A stretch of 64,000 nucleotides of DNA from assembly GCF_017874215.1 (NCBI RefSeq), contig NZ_JAGGLB010000009.1, positions 62,001 through 126,000 on the forward strand, written 5' to 3'. The position numbers were made by a program, and so were the translations under genes. Numbering within the stretch: the first letter of the stretch is position 1; the number at the start of each line of letters is the position of its first letter. This stretch comes from Paenibacillus eucommiae (GTDB lineage: Bacteria > Bacillota > Bacilli > Paenibacillales > NBRC-103111). The notes under the pieces are model-generated. The model saw nothing but the letters and a program-made list of their open reading frames with translations, was not told where the DNA came from and ran no database searches. Below, piece after piece: positions 52,410-61,728 of the stretch.

Positions 52410-54602
52410 TCATCTCTTTTGCACACGTACCGTTAGCGTGGCATTAGGCAAATCAATCGTACTGGACATCGGATTAACTACTTCAACCGTTACGGCGTTC
52501 AACGCGGATACTCTAGGGTGCAGCTCGATTCCCTGCGTATCAATATTTAACGTAGCCTCGACAAAATCCCCTAAGGTTGCGCCATTAACGGTAACTATCG
52601 GCGGTGCCGGGTCGCGACTACCAGTGGATAAAGATGGAGCATCGTAAGTCGTACTTGCGACAAGCACGGAACTTGTATCATACCGGCTAAGAATCCAATT
52701 CTTAGAAGCGCGGAAATACTCGGCAAAAACAAGGCTAGAACCGGAAAGGATTAAAGTCTGGGTTGCCGCTGCCGGATTGCCGATCGTTGTTCCCGTCCCC
52801 GCCGTAACCGTGATCGTGCGCGTACCTGTGCGCGGAAATACAAGGATCCTGCTAGATATCCCGGAAGTCATGAAATCATCGCGGATAAAGCTCAGCGTTA
52901 CGGAAGTACCGGTAACGATAGTAATGGGAACCTCCGGCCCATAGACTGACGGATCAACTACAGGTATGTGCAGTTTCTTGTAAGCTGTAGCTACAGAGGA
53001 GGACTGGTAATCCAAATCAGCAGCTTCGACCGCTCCTTTACTCACATCAAAATCTATAGCATAACGACCCACGCACTGGCTTATTCTCTGATCGCAAGTC
53101 ATCGGATCAAGATTACCGATTACGTAGTGACCAACAACGTTGTTATTGGAAACGGCTATCCTTCCTGCCTCGGCATATACCGTATCTATTGAACCGCCAA
53201 GGTGACCGGTATTGGGTCCGGTGCCTAGCTTAACGGTAATAAGATTAGACTCGCCACTGCACTTGCCTACCGATCCTGGATAGAGTTGAGCTACATAATA
53301 ACCGACGGAGCACCCCAAAGTAGTAATAACCCCGACAGAGAACGGACCGGTAGTGCTTTTGGCAACCTTAAATCCTGAGCCAATACACCACATAGGGCTT
53401 TTAACCGATGCAAAATCATCATTCGTCACCCACAACTGCACCTTTACCGTTCCCGACCCTCTGTCTATAGCGGTAATCGTATAATCGTTTTTACCGATTA
53501 CGAGACTATCGCCGACCTCCGCCTCGTCAGGAATATTCGTAACACCAGTAAACTCCGTGTATTGCACATGGGTGCCATATGGCCCAGTAAGCGTGTGACC
53601 GGTGTAAGTAAACACGACTCCAATTACCGGGGTAATCCCAAATCCGCAATAATACGTTTGAATCGACTCAACCTTAACGTGATAAGCCAGATCCGGAACC
53701 TCAATTCCCTGAACCTTTAAGAATTTAGCCTCCATACGGCCAAAAACGCTTCCGGATACGTTTGTAATTTTTGCTCCCTTACGGTTCGTTCTTTGAGCCA
53801 AGACTGATGAGCCCTTACCTGTCACTATAAAGCTGCCTATATGCGTGTTTGGAAAATTATCGATCTCCAGCATCCAATCGGCAGAAGCGTAGTTCGATTG
53901 CAGATTGAGTGTTCCTTGAATGGAAGAAGGCCTGTCAACCGCACCTCCCGCAAACACAATCTTGTCGGATACAATCATATCAATGTCCCAACTGATAGAA
54001 CCCTTAACGTTTGATGCTCGAGCAGCAAACGCTTGGAGCCCTGCGGTTCGGTCAACGCCGTTCAAGCAACCGAACATGTAGGGAGTAAGCGTGCATGCTT
54101 TCCGAATATAACAGCCATTTCCAGAAGGGTTCGTTTCACCTGCACCAATCAAAAAATCCGCAAGAGTAGACGCCTCCCCCGTCCACGGCACTGTGCTGCT
54201 GATGATGTCTCCGCCATTATGGCTAGACTTAGGTTCGTCAGCTTTATAAAAGAAATCGCCACCGCCTGCGTTTGCACTGTCATAATAGCTCTTAACAGCA
54301 TAAGTCAAGTCATCGCTTGCAGACTGATTTAATAAGTCAGCGATCGAGCCAACCGATACGATCGTGCAGCAGCTTCCTGAAGCACCATAGTCCGGGTTCC
54401 CATACACCGCTCCGTGCACCGAGTTTTCCGCTTTCCCTAATGCCACTGACGGTCCGGATAATACGCTTTGTGTAGCGATCGCAGTACCTGCCATACCTAA
54501 TAAGGCCAGCAGCTTCCTCCTGCTAATCCTATTTTCCGGTTCCGCTTGCGCCCCTTCTTCTTCACGAGCCCCGACATTGCCATTCTTATTTTCCTCAAGC
54601 AT
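52410..54602 (-). CDS. Tat-exported tailspike/beta-helix-like protein
   Basis: 730 residues, ATG at 54602 after AGGAGG. Charged leader, then a twin-arginine signal ISRRKLLALLGMAGTAIATQ (about 27-46). The module at about 80-190 (SIADLLNQSASDDLTYAVKSYYD, GGGDFFYKADEP) resembles the head region of phage tailspikes, and similar text occurs in the 30073-31953 protein. The body is rich in short beta segments, with ITVTAGTGTTIG-type repeats near the C-terminus. It probably binds or processes surface or environmental polysaccharide. No catalytic motif is visible. Confidence 0.7.
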   Translation of the reverse strand: MLEENKNGNVGAREEEGAQAEPENRISRRKLLALLGMAGTAIATQSVLSGPSVALGKAENSVHGAVYGNPDYGASGSCCTIVSVGSIADLLNQSASDDLTYAVKSYYDSANAGGGDFFYKADEPKSSHNGGDIISSTVPWTGEASTLADFLIGAGETNPSGNGCYIRKACTLTPYMFGCLNGVDRTAGLQAFAARASNVKGSISWDIDMIVSDKIVFAGGAVDRPSSIQGTLNLQSNYASADWMLEIDNFPNTHIGSFIVTGKGSSVLAQRTNRKGAKITNVSGSVFGRMEAKFLKVQGIEVPDLAYHVKVESIQTYYCGFGITPVIGVVFTYTGHTLTGPYGTHVQYTEFTGVTNIPDEAEVGDSLVIGKNDYTITAIDRGSGTVKVQLWVTNDDFASVKSPMWCIGSGFKVAKSTTGPFSVGVITTLGCSVGYYVAQLYPGSVGKCSGESNLITVKLGTGPNTGHLGGSIDTVYAEAGRIAVSNNNVVGHYVIGNLDPMTCDQRISQCVGRYAIDFDVSKGAVEAADLDYQSSSVATAYKKLHIPVVDPSVYGPEVPITIVTGTSVTLSFIRDDFMTSGISSRILVFPRTGTRTITVTAGTGTTIGNPAAATQTLILSGSSLVFAEYFRASKNWILSRYDTSSVLVASTTYDAPSLSTGSRDPAPPIVTVNGATLGDFVEATLNIDTQGIELHPRVSALNAVTVEVVNPMSSTIDLPNATLTVRVQKR

Positions 54603-54650
54603 ACCGACTCCTCCTTGTACCGCTTCATTTGTTCACCGTCATCGATAATA

Positions 54651-54665
54651 ATGTAAGCGATGCCA
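54651..54665 (-). promoter_or_regulatory. Candidate cre (CcpA) site, full consensus match
   Basis: ATGTAAGCGATGCCA fits WTGNAANCGNWNNCW at every position and lies 49 bases upstream of the tailspike-like gene. The rest of the 350-base divergent region (54603-54953) shows no other gene. Confidence 0.55.
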
Positions 54666-54953
54666 ATAATAAAGGAATACTTCCATCACCACTCCGTTCC
54701 CCGCTTATTTATTAGGGGATCTAATGCTTGTACAGTTTACTTTTTCATGACCACATCCATTCACTCCCTTTCCCGATGCTAGCTCTAGCTGAGAAACTCC
54801 CCGAACTCGTTTCGTTTTGCGTGCATCTGCTTACTTTAAGAAGCGATGAAGCTTACAAGTCAAATTATAGGAAATAGCTCCACCTTTTGATATACACCAT
54901 GTTACTATAGGCTTAGCACTTTATTTCATTTCATCGTTAAAGGAGTGTTAGTA

Positions 54954-55772
54954 TTGAATCCCTATTCTGCTGATAGCGTGCTCCCTCATTATCTTCAATC
55001 GATGTATTGGACAAACAAGGACAATTTCTTGTTAAGTGTTGATATTTATTCGAACTGGATATTATTCGCTGTGGAGGAAGGAATTTTTGAGTTTGAGATT
55101 GGTGAAGCGAAGGGAATCGGAAGAGCGGGGGATTTGGTGTTAAGTCCGCCGTATATCCCTTTCCGACGGAAGATCATTCAGAATCTTACTTTCTTCTCGA
55201 TTAACTTCCAATGGAAAAGCATGGCGGAGCAAAAGACCGTCGCGGATCCCCGGCTGCTATCTCAGATTCCCATCGGCAAAATATCCTTGCGAAACAATGA
55301 ACGACTGATTTCCAACTATGACTATCTGAGAAAATTGCAAAACAACCATGATCCGACAAGCATTCATCGAAAAAATCATTTACTAAACGATATTTGGCTG
55401 CTTTATTGCTTGGAAGCGGATAATTTGAAGCAGCCGAAGTGGAGTCCCAATCCCTTGATGAGCATCGCCTTGAAGCAGATTAATGAAAAATGCTTCGAAT
55501 ATAGCTTCTGCATAAAGAATCTATCGGATGATTTGGGTCTAACTCCCGTTCAATTCACCCGAAAATTTAAAACGGCATGGGGAATGACACCTTCGGAATA
55601 TGCCATGGAGTTGAAAATTGACAGGGCCAAACATCTGCTTGCTGAAAGCACGTTACCTCTCCAAAAGATCGCGGATCTGTGCGGATTCGAGAACGGGAAT
55701 TATCTTAGCCGCATTTTTTCCAAAAAATTGAATATACAAACTACGGATTACCGCCGTTTGCATCATCGTTAA
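54954..55772 (+). CDS. AraC-family transcriptional regulator
   Basis: 272 residues from the TTG at 54954, eight bases after AAAGGAG; the upstream GTG at 54945 overlaps the ribosome site. Cupin-like sensor domain (about 10-135) with MYWTNKDNFLLSVDIYSNWILFAVEEG, then two helix-turn-helix motifs (about 180-270: CIKNLSDDLGLTPVQFTRKFK and KIADLCGFENGNYLSRIFSKK). Paralogue of the 47291-48085 regulator. Divergent from the Tat-exported protein, whose gene it probably controls together with the cohesin genes. Confidence 0.88.
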   Translation: MNPYSADSVLPHYLQSMYWTNKDNFLLSVDIYSNWILFAVEEGIFEFEIGEAKGIGRAGDLVLSPPYIPFRRKIIQNLTFFSINFQWKSMAEQKTVADPRLLSQIPIGKISLRNNERLISNYDYLRKLQNNHDPTSIHRKNHLLNDIWLLYCLEADNLKQPKWSPNPLMSIALKQINEKCFEYSFCIKNLSDDLGLTPVQFTRKFKTAWGMTPSEYAMELKIDRAKHLLAESTLPLQKIADLCGFENGNYLSRIFSKKLNIQTTDYRRLHHR

Positions 55773-55924
55773 GAGAGTGAGGTATTGTTCTTGACATCCG
55801 ACAACAGGAAATGGTCAAATTTGAATTGAAGCTACCACAAGCAGCATAATTGCGCAAAACAGGATTTTCACGCACTTATGTCGAAGATATAAGAATGTTA
55901 ATACAAGGAGTGGGGGCTGTTCGC

Positions 55925-56563
55925 ATGCTGCTGATCTTTCATGATCTGGAGACGAAGAAGGTTAATAATCGTAAGGATGCCGAGCTTATTCAAATAGGAG
56001 CTTTAAAAGTAAGATTTGAGAACCATACGTTTACAACGCTGGATAGCTATATGTCATTTGTCCGTCCGGGGACACCCCTCAATTTGGAGACAACCAAGTT
56101 CACAGGCATTACGCAGGAGCAGGTCCAGAATGCGGCGCGGTTCCCAGAAGTACAGCGTGATTTCTTAGCCTGGATCGGGGAAGAAGTTTACTACCTGTGC
56201 TCATGGTCGCTGAGCGATCGGGATATTTTCATTGATGAATGCAGAAGGCACGGGCTGGACACAGACTGGCTGAAAAACTACAACGATATCCAATACATGT
56301 ACGGGCAGAAATTCAATCATAAGCGGCGCATGGGCTTGGCCAAAACCTTGGAAGCTCTGAATATTGCGCAATCCGAACAACTGCATGATGCTCTTTCGGA
56401 TACCCGCTATACCTTCGAAATTTTGAAGTCGATGTATGAGCAGGATAATGATATTTTCTCTTTTGCACAAAATCAGCATTACGATTCCTATAAAATTGAA
56501 GTGGTTCATGAGGATAAAGGATTTTCGAACAATCCCTTCGCTAACCTGAAAGGGTTATTCTAA
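55925..56563 (+). CDS. DEDDh 3'-5' exonuclease family protein
   Basis: 212 residues from the ATG at 55925 (AAGGAG at 55905-55910); the frame is open further upstream to 55850, but those residues lack family character. Exonuclease motifs: ExoI FHDLETKK, here HDLE rather than the usual DxE; ExoII WSLSDRDIFIDEC with the aspartate; and ExoIII HDALSDTRYTFEI. It resembles KapD-type exonucleases that trim nucleic acid 3' ends. No operon partner. Start choice is moderately certain. Confidence 0.8.
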   Translation: MLLIFHDLETKKVNNRKDAELIQIGALKVRFENHTFTTLDSYMSFVRPGTPLNLETTKFTGITQEQVQNAARFPEVQRDFLAWIGEEVYYLCSWSLSDRDIFIDECRRHGLDTDWLKNYNDIQYMYGQKFNHKRRMGLAKTLEALNIAQSEQLHDALSDTRYTFEILKSMYEQDNDIFSFAQNQHYDSYKIEVVHEDKGFSNNPFANLKGLF

Positions 56564-56709
56564 CAAATTATTTTAAATCCAATATGCTAAAACTATTTCC
56601 TGGGCAATCATTCCCACCTCAAAGCTGCAGGTGAAATTGTGGCATACTTATAAGGCGTGCCCAAACACATATACCAGACATATAACAGATATAAGATAGG
56701 AGACAGCTC

Positions 56710-57429
56710 ATGCAACTGCAGAAGAAGACCGCGTTAATTACTGGGGCTGGAAAAGGCATCGGGAAAGCCATCGTCATAGCATTAGCTAAGGAAGGGGTCA
56801 ACCTTGGACTAATCGCCAGAACTAAAGCTGATTTAGAAGCTCTTCAGGCCAGTTTAAAGATTGCCTATCCCATAGAAGTCCACATCGCAACGGCGGATGT
56901 TTCGAAAAAAGCGGAGGTTGATTCAGCCGTATCCATGCTCAAAGAACAGCTTGGCTCGTTCGACATCCTGATTAATAATGCCGGGATCGGCCAATTTGGG
57001 ACCTTAATGGAAATGGACCCGGAGCAGTGGGAGCACATTATTCAAGTTAACCTTATGGGAACCTACCATGTAACACGTGCTGTACTGCCGTTCATGCTGG
57101 AGCAAAACAGTGGAAGTATCATTAACGTTGCTTCTACTGCCGGAGAACGGGGATTCGCTACTGGTTCTGCTTATTGCTCTTCCAAATTTGCGGTTCTAGG
57201 TTTCACAGAATCCCTTATGCAGGAAGTTCGTAAATTCAACATCCGGGTTACGGCTCTTACACCAAGTACAGTCAATACAGAATTGGCACTTAACAACGGA
57301 TTACCCATTGGGGATGAAGACCGCATGATGCAGCCTGAGGATGTAGCTGAGCTGGCTTTAGCAACCTTGAAGCTTCCACCGCGAGTATTTGTCAAAGCCG
57401 CTGGAATATGGACAACCAATCCTCAATAA
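56710..57429 (+). CDS. Short-chain dehydrogenase/reductase (3-ketoacyl-ACP reductase-like)
   Basis: 239 residues. Classical SDR: cofactor loop TGAGKGIGKA (about 11-20), NNAG (about 90), catalytic serine in INVASTAG and the YxxxK pair in SAYCSSKFAVLGF. The arginine in GLIARTKADLE suggests NADP preference. FabG-like proteins reduce 3-ketoacyl groups; a stand-alone copy outside a fab cluster may act on another carbonyl substrate. ATG is preceded by GATAGGAGA. Confidence 0.85.
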   Translation: MQLQKKTALITGAGKGIGKAIVIALAKEGVNLGLIARTKADLEALQASLKIAYPIEVHIATADVSKKAEVDSAVSMLKEQLGSFDILINNAGIGQFGTLMEMDPEQWEHIIQVNLMGTYHVTRAVLPFMLEQNSGSIINVASTAGERGFATGSAYCSSKFAVLGFTESLMQEVRKFNIRVTALTPSTVNTELALNNGLPIGDEDRMMQPEDVAELALATLKLPPRVFVKAAGIWTTNPQ

Positions 57430-57461
57430 AGCAGTCGTTTTGTTTAAACGGCCTGGATATG

Positions 57462-57510
57462 AAAATAGCCGCTTGCTTTGACACAAAGTCGAAGCAGCGG
57501 CTATTTTTAT
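57462..57510. terminator. Bidirectional terminator
   Basis: AAAATAGCCGCTTGCTTTGAC pairs with GTCGAAGCAGCGGCTATTTT; A- and T-runs flank it. It separates the convergent dehydrogenase and motB genes. Confidence 0.8.
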
Positions 57511-57517
57511 TTGCTAT

Positions 57518-58321
57518 TTAGGGAATGAACGATTTCTCACCCGTAGACTTCACCTGACGGATAATATTCACCTCAACGCGGCGGTTTTTCGAACGTCCCT
57601 CTACAGTATCGTTCGTATCAATTGGCTGGTATTCCCCGTAGCCGATGGAGCGGTAATGGGACGGATCTATTTTATCATTATTAATTAATATTTTCATGAA
57701 ATTCAACGAGCGTTTGGCGCTTAAGTCCCAGTTGCTTTGGAACTCCCTATTATTAATCGGGCGGTTATCCGTAAATCCTGCGACTTCTACGTTGTACTCC
57801 TTGTAGCCACTCAGCATCCCTGCTATGCTCTGCGCCAGCTTTTGTGACTCCTTGTTGATATCCGCTGAGCCCGGTTGGAACAAGGCGTTATCGCGGATCG
57901 TGATTTTCAGCATATCCTCTGTTAATTTGGTCTCTAGCTGAGTGCTCAGCTTATTATCCTTGATATATCCTTCAAGCTTTTGCTGAAGCTCCTTAAGGTC
58001 CTCCATTTCAACCTGGTGCTTCTGCTGCTCTTCCAGTGCTTTCTGATCCTGCTTTTTTACTACGTCTGCTTTCTTCTGGTCAATTTCCTGTAAATTTTCA
58101 ATAGGACTGCTGGACACCTCGAATATATTGGTGCCTCCGCTTAAGGCCGAATTTAAGCCGCGCATGATTTGATCGTACTTTTTGGAATCGATCTGGCTTG
58201 AAGCGAACAAGATGATAAACAAAGCCAGCAAAAGTGTAAGTAAATCTGCGTAAGGAATGAGCCAGGTTTCATCGATATGCTCCTCGTGATGCTCACGTCT
58301 TTTATTTTTCAACGGCTTCAC
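57518..58321 (-). CDS. motB: Flagellar stator protein MotB
   Basis: 267 residues as read from the GTG at 58321. Since GGAGG is almost adjacent to that codon, the TTG at 58312 is a likely real start. One membrane helix (about 24-43) follows WLIPYADLLTLLLALFIILFAS, whose PYAD aspartate carries the proton. A coiled linker (about 80-130) precedes the OmpA/MotB peptidoglycan-binding domain (VAGFTDNRPINNREFQSNWDLSAKRS). It overlaps motA by 20 bases. MotAB anchors the motor and converts ion flow to torque. Confidence 0.92.
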   Translation of the reverse strand: MKPLKNKRREHHEEHIDETWLIPYADLLTLLLALFIILFASSQIDSKKYDQIMRGLNSALSGGTNIFEVSSSPIENLQEIDQKKADVVKKQDQKALEEQQKHQVEMEDLKELQQKLEGYIKDNKLSTQLETKLTEDMLKITIRDNALFQPGSADINKESQKLAQSIAGMLSGYKEYNVEVAGFTDNRPINNREFQSNWDLSAKRSLNFMKILINNDKIDPSHYRSIGYGEYQPIDTNDTVEGRSKNRRVEVNIIRQVKSTGEKSFIP

Positions 58322-59096
58322 TTCCTCCTTCGTCGAGTAAGTGGCGCTCCTTAGCCGGTATGTACACAGAAAGCTTCTGCTTCATCGCAATGGTAGAAAT
58401 ACCTGACTGAATCGACAGCAGGCCCTCGATCATAATCAGCTTGATCTCAATTTCCTTCTTTGAAATTTGCTTCAGCTTGTTAGCAATCGGGTGCCAAAGC
58501 ACATAACCTGAGAAAATACCCAGCAGCGTCGCAACAAAGGCCGCAGAAATCAGGTGACCGAGCTTCTCTACTTCGTTCAGGTTACTGAGCGCCGCGATTA
58601 GGCCTACTACGGCTCCAAGCACGCCTAAGGTCGGCGCATAAGTCCCTGCTTGCGTAAACAGGAGGGCTCCGTTACGATGACGCTCCTCTGTGGACGCGAT
58701 CTCCTCCAGCAGCACATCCTTGATAAATTCGCTATCATTGCCATCAATAATCATCCGCATGCCATTACGCAGAAAAGGATCATCAATTTGTTCGACATGC
58801 CCCTCCAGCGCCAACAAGCCTTCACGACGCGTAATGGATACCCAGTCCATGAAAGTGTGGATCAGATCCTTTTTATCCGTTAGCTTTTGATCAGTAAATA
58901 AAATTTTGATAAGCTTTGGAAACTTCTTTATTTCCGACATCTGAAAACCAATAAATAAAGTTGCTGCCGTTCCTACGAAAATGATAAGAAGTGCCGCCGG
59001 ATTTAGCAGCGCTACAACGCTAGCACCCTTAAGCACCATCCCGACCCCTACCGCAATAACTGCCAGCACAAGTCCGATAATTGTTGATTTTTCCAT
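58302..59096 (-). CDS. motA: Flagellar stator protein MotA
   Basis: 264 residues with four membrane helices (about 5-25, 31-50, 150-170 and 180-200) and a large cytoplasmic loop between helices 2 and 3. It contains the RREGLLALE stretch (about 91-99) and the PxLGVLGAVVGLIAAL helix with the conserved proline-rich start. It builds the stator channel with MotB. The gene pair stands apart from any other flagellar gene, as is usual for motAB in Bacilli. Confidence 0.92.
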   Translation of the reverse strand: MEKSTIIGLVLAVIAVGVGMVLKGASVVALLNPAALLIIFVGTAATLFIGFQMSEIKKFPKLIKILFTDQKLTDKKDLIHTFMDWVSITRREGLLALEGHVEQIDDPFLRNGMRMIIDGNDSEFIKDVLLEEIASTEERHRNGALLFTQAGTYAPTLGVLGAVVGLIAALSNLNEVEKLGHLISAAFVATLLGIFSGYVLWHPIANKLKQISKKEIEIKLIMIEGLLSIQSGISTIAMKQKLSVYIPAKERHLLDEGGSEAVEK

Positions 59097-59338
59097 ACTT
59101 GTTTAGTCACCCCACGTTGTTGTCAATTTAGCTTTTCTATGTATAATCCTACCTATTACTCATGTATTCCACAAAGATAGGTAGGACTCCTTTAAAAACA
59201 AATCTATATTTCTGCAAAATCACCCATAATTCGCCTTTAAAATCACTTTTTCGACAATATGCAAAGAAAGCCTCGTTAGTTGAAATCAAATGAGTTAATA
59301 TGAGTATTCCAGAAAAAATTTTCTAAGGAGGTCACAAC

Positions 59339-59860
59339 ATGATAAGAACTATTTTTATTATTCTTTTCATTGCTCTTCTGACTTCGGCATGTTCAAAGGA
59401 AGATAAGCATCAAAGTAATTATGAAGGCCGCGGGGAGTCGTGGGATGTATCCGTAGAAAATTCAATTTTTGAGAAAAATGACGGCCAATACTTCAATATT
59501 ACTTATTCCTATAAGGGACCGAATGATGAATTACGAAAAATATCACACCTAACATTTGCACAGGGCACTCTTTTAAATACACAAATCGTTAATGTTTTTG
59601 ACTATTCCCACAAAGAAAAATTGATAGCAGAAGGGAAATATCAAGAGGAAGAAGTAAATCGTTTCGGTACTATTTTTGCTGATTTGAAGAATAAAAAAGA
59701 AAATTATTTTAAAATTGAGTACAGGTTCAATGTTACAGACAAGGACTCTGACTTTTTCAAGGCAATAGATAGTGATCGATTAAATGTACAAATAGAATGG
59801 GAAAACAATCATGGTAAACATCATGAAACTATAGAAATAAAAGGAAATGACACACAATAA
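59339..59860 (+). CDS. Lipoprotein of unknown function
   Basis: 173 residues, ATG after AAGGAGG. Signal peptide ending LTSAC (cysteine about 18), then a soluble, charged, mostly beta domain with the repeated pattern of aromatic residues (FNITYSYKG, FKIEYRFNV, VQIEWENN). No family recognised. Monocistronic. The 240 bases upstream (59097-59338) hold its promoter and nothing else obvious. Confidence 0.7.
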   Translation: MIRTIFIILFIALLTSACSKEDKHQSNYEGRGESWDVSVENSIFEKNDGQYFNITYSYKGPNDELRKISHLTFAQGTLLNTQIVNVFDYSHKEKLIAEGKYQEEEVNRFGTIFADLKNKKENYFKIEYRFNVTDKDSDFFKAIDSDRLNVQIEWENNHGKHHETIEIKGNDTQ

Positions 59861-60004
59861 ACTTTTCAATGAGTGCTCTAACCATCTTTATACAAAAATT
59901 CAGATGTTTGTTTTTCAGTGGCGCAGGGTATTATATGAAATCGGTATAAAAAGGTAGTACCCCGGTAGCCCTATCTAATCAAATACTCTGGAGGTTGGTC
60001 ATTT

Positions 60005-60907
60005 ATGTTTAAACGGATGGATGAAATTGCGATTGAAATCCCCGATGTTGAGAAGCCGGACGCTAACGCTGCTGCTGCTATACAAGAGCTGTTAGGCGGG
60101 AAGTTCGGAGAAATGTCGACGTTAAACAATTACCTGTATCAATCTTTCAATTTCCGGTCAAAAGAAAAACTTAAGCCTTTTTACGATTTGGTGATGAGCA
60201 TCACGGCCGAAGAGCTTGGCCACGTCGAGCTGGTATCTCATGCAATCAACAAATGTCTGCGAGGCTCAACGGAGTATAAAGAGCCGGATGAAACCCCGCT
60301 CGGCTCCGCCAAAGATGCACGCTTGTCCTATCATTTCCTGGCTGGGGCTCAAGGCGCCATGCCGTTCGACTCCATGGGCAATCCATGGACTGGAGCCAAT
60401 GTATTCAACAGTGGCAACCTGGTGGAGGATTTGCTTCATAATTTCTTCCTCGAATGTGGCGCCAGAACACATAAAATGAAAGTGTACGAAATGACGGATC
60501 ACCCGGCTGCACGCGCCGTTATAGGATTCCTCCTTGTTCGGGGCGGGGTTCACGTTGTTGCCTATGCTAAGGCATTAGAAATCGCTACAGGCGTTAATGT
60601 AACTAAATTAGTACCGATCCCTTCTTTAAGCAACAAGTCCTTTAACGAGGCCAGGAAATATGAGGAAAAAGGCGTGCACACGAAGCTGTATACGTGGAGT
60701 GATAGCGACTTCACCTCGATCGATCAGATCTGGAAGGGGACGCATCCTGAAGACGGCCTACCACTGGAAGTCATCCAAGGCGCACCAAAAGGTGTACCGA
60801 TTCCTGAAGCCCCTGCTGTCGAAGAGGAATTCGCACCGGGAATCTCCGCTGAAGACTTTAAAGCAATTGCAAAACGGCTTAAAATGGCCGGCAATATTGC
60901 AAAATAG
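60005..60907 (+). CDS. Manganese catalase
   Basis: 300 residues, ATG after GGAGG. Four-helix-bundle di-manganese catalase: ligands lie in AIQELLGGKFGEMSTLNNY (about 26-44), MSITAEELGHVELVSHAIN (about 65-83), the NLVEDLLHNFFLECGARTHKMKVYE helix (about 141-165) and RGGVHVVAYAKALE. It splits hydrogen peroxide into water and oxygen without haem. Proteins of this group occur in spore coats of Bacilli as well as in vegetative cells; the sequence does not show which applies here. Confidence 0.92.
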   Translation: MFKRMDEIAIEIPDVEKPDANAAAAIQELLGGKFGEMSTLNNYLYQSFNFRSKEKLKPFYDLVMSITAEELGHVELVSHAINKCLRGSTEYKEPDETPLGSAKDARLSYHFLAGAQGAMPFDSMGNPWTGANVFNSGNLVEDLLHNFFLECGARTHKMKVYEMTDHPAARAVIGFLLVRGGVHVVAYAKALEIATGVNVTKLVPIPSLSNKSFNEARKYEEKGVHTKLYTWSDSDFTSIDQIWKGTHPEDGLPLEVIQGAPKGVPIPEAPAVEEEFAPGISAEDFKAIAKRLKMAGNIAK

Positions 60908-60933
60908 GCTTGAAAAACACCTAAACAAAAAAC

Positions 60934-60971
60934 AAAAGGACCTAGCCTTGAGGCTAAGTTCTTTTTGTTTG
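60934..60971 (+). terminator. Terminator after the catalase gene
   Basis: AGGACCTAGCC pairs with GGCTAAGTTCT and is followed by a T-run. Confidence 0.75.
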
Positions 60972-61018
60972 GACTGAATGTCTGCCCACTCAGCAACCCT
61001 TCTGCTAAAATTTCACTT

Positions 61019-61202
61019 TTACGGACATGAGGTACGCTATTTTACCATTTATCTCTTTTTCCACGATAGTTACGAACATACGTTCCGCTATTCGTTTAAA
61101 ATTCATGATTTCGGAGCGGTTTCAGCATCAATAAAGGCTCTCATGTCCGTTAGCACCTCAAAAGCCTCTAAATTGTTAGAATAGCGGATCTGAGGTCCGT
61201 AA
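61019..61202. repeat. 184-base element with long terminal inverted repeats
   Basis: The ends (61019-61045 and 61176-61202) are complementary over about 27 bases with about six mismatches: TTACGGAC, AT/CT, AG, CGCTATT, TA. Inside is a further ATGTCCGTTAGCACC. It has no coding capacity. It resembles a miniature mobile element or large palindromic repeat. Confidence 0.6.
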
Positions 61203-61288
61203 GGCTCATGCCTTTGCATTTGCGGCGTGCAGCAAGTCAAAAAGCCTGCTGGGATTTTCAGATCCTGATAATTCATCTTTGCTTGGCA

Positions 61289-61399
61289 TGTACCTGTAGC
61301 TGTTTCTGTAGCTATGTCTATAGCTATGTCTGTATCTATATACCTGTATCTATATACCCGTATCTATATACCTGTATCTATACCTGTATCTATACCTGC
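61289..61399. repeat. Short tandem repeats (TATACCTGTATC-like)
   Basis: Irregular tandem copies of ACCTGTATCTAT and GCTATGTCTATA-type units cover about 110 bases just before the 3' end of ykkD. Expansion or contraction by slippage is likely; no reading frame is affected. Confidence 0.65.
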
Positions 61400-61413
61400 C
61401 GCTAAAGAACTGT

Positions 61414-61728
61414 CTAGGGAACTAGCTTTAATCCAACAGCAGCGCCAAGAACCATCGCAATAAAAAGAATTCTTTTCATATTTTTCGGTTCACCATATAA
61501 CCACATGCCCAGAATGGCTCCACCTGATGCTCCAATCCCCGTCCAGACCGCATAAGCGGTACCCATGGGTAAGGTTTTCATTGCAATGGCGAGAAATAGA
61601 AAGCTTGCTCCGAACCCTGTAATCAGCAAAGCAAACGCGAGCCAGCTCCGGTCTCTGTGTAATTTATTTATCATAGCTACACCAAACATCTCAAATACAC
61701 CCGCTAGTATAAGGAAAACCCAGTTCAT
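61414..61728 (-). CDS. ykkD: SMR-family efflux subunit YkkD
   Basis: 104 residues with four membrane helices, the exact size of small multidrug resistance proteins. Conserved features: the helix-1 glutamate in [13 protein letters not shown] (Glu13), the [16 protein letters not shown] segment and YGEPKNMKR. The start codon overlaps the ykkC stop (ATGA), so both subunits are made together and probably form a heterodimer. The guanidine-I riboswitch upstream indicates that the exported substrate is guanidinium or a related cation. Confidence 0.88.
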   Translation of the reverse strand: MNWVFLILAGVFEMFGVAMINKLHRDRSWLAFALLITGFGASFLFLAIAMKTLPMGTAYAVWTGIGASGGAILGMWLYGEPKNMKRILFIAMVLGAAVGLKLVP

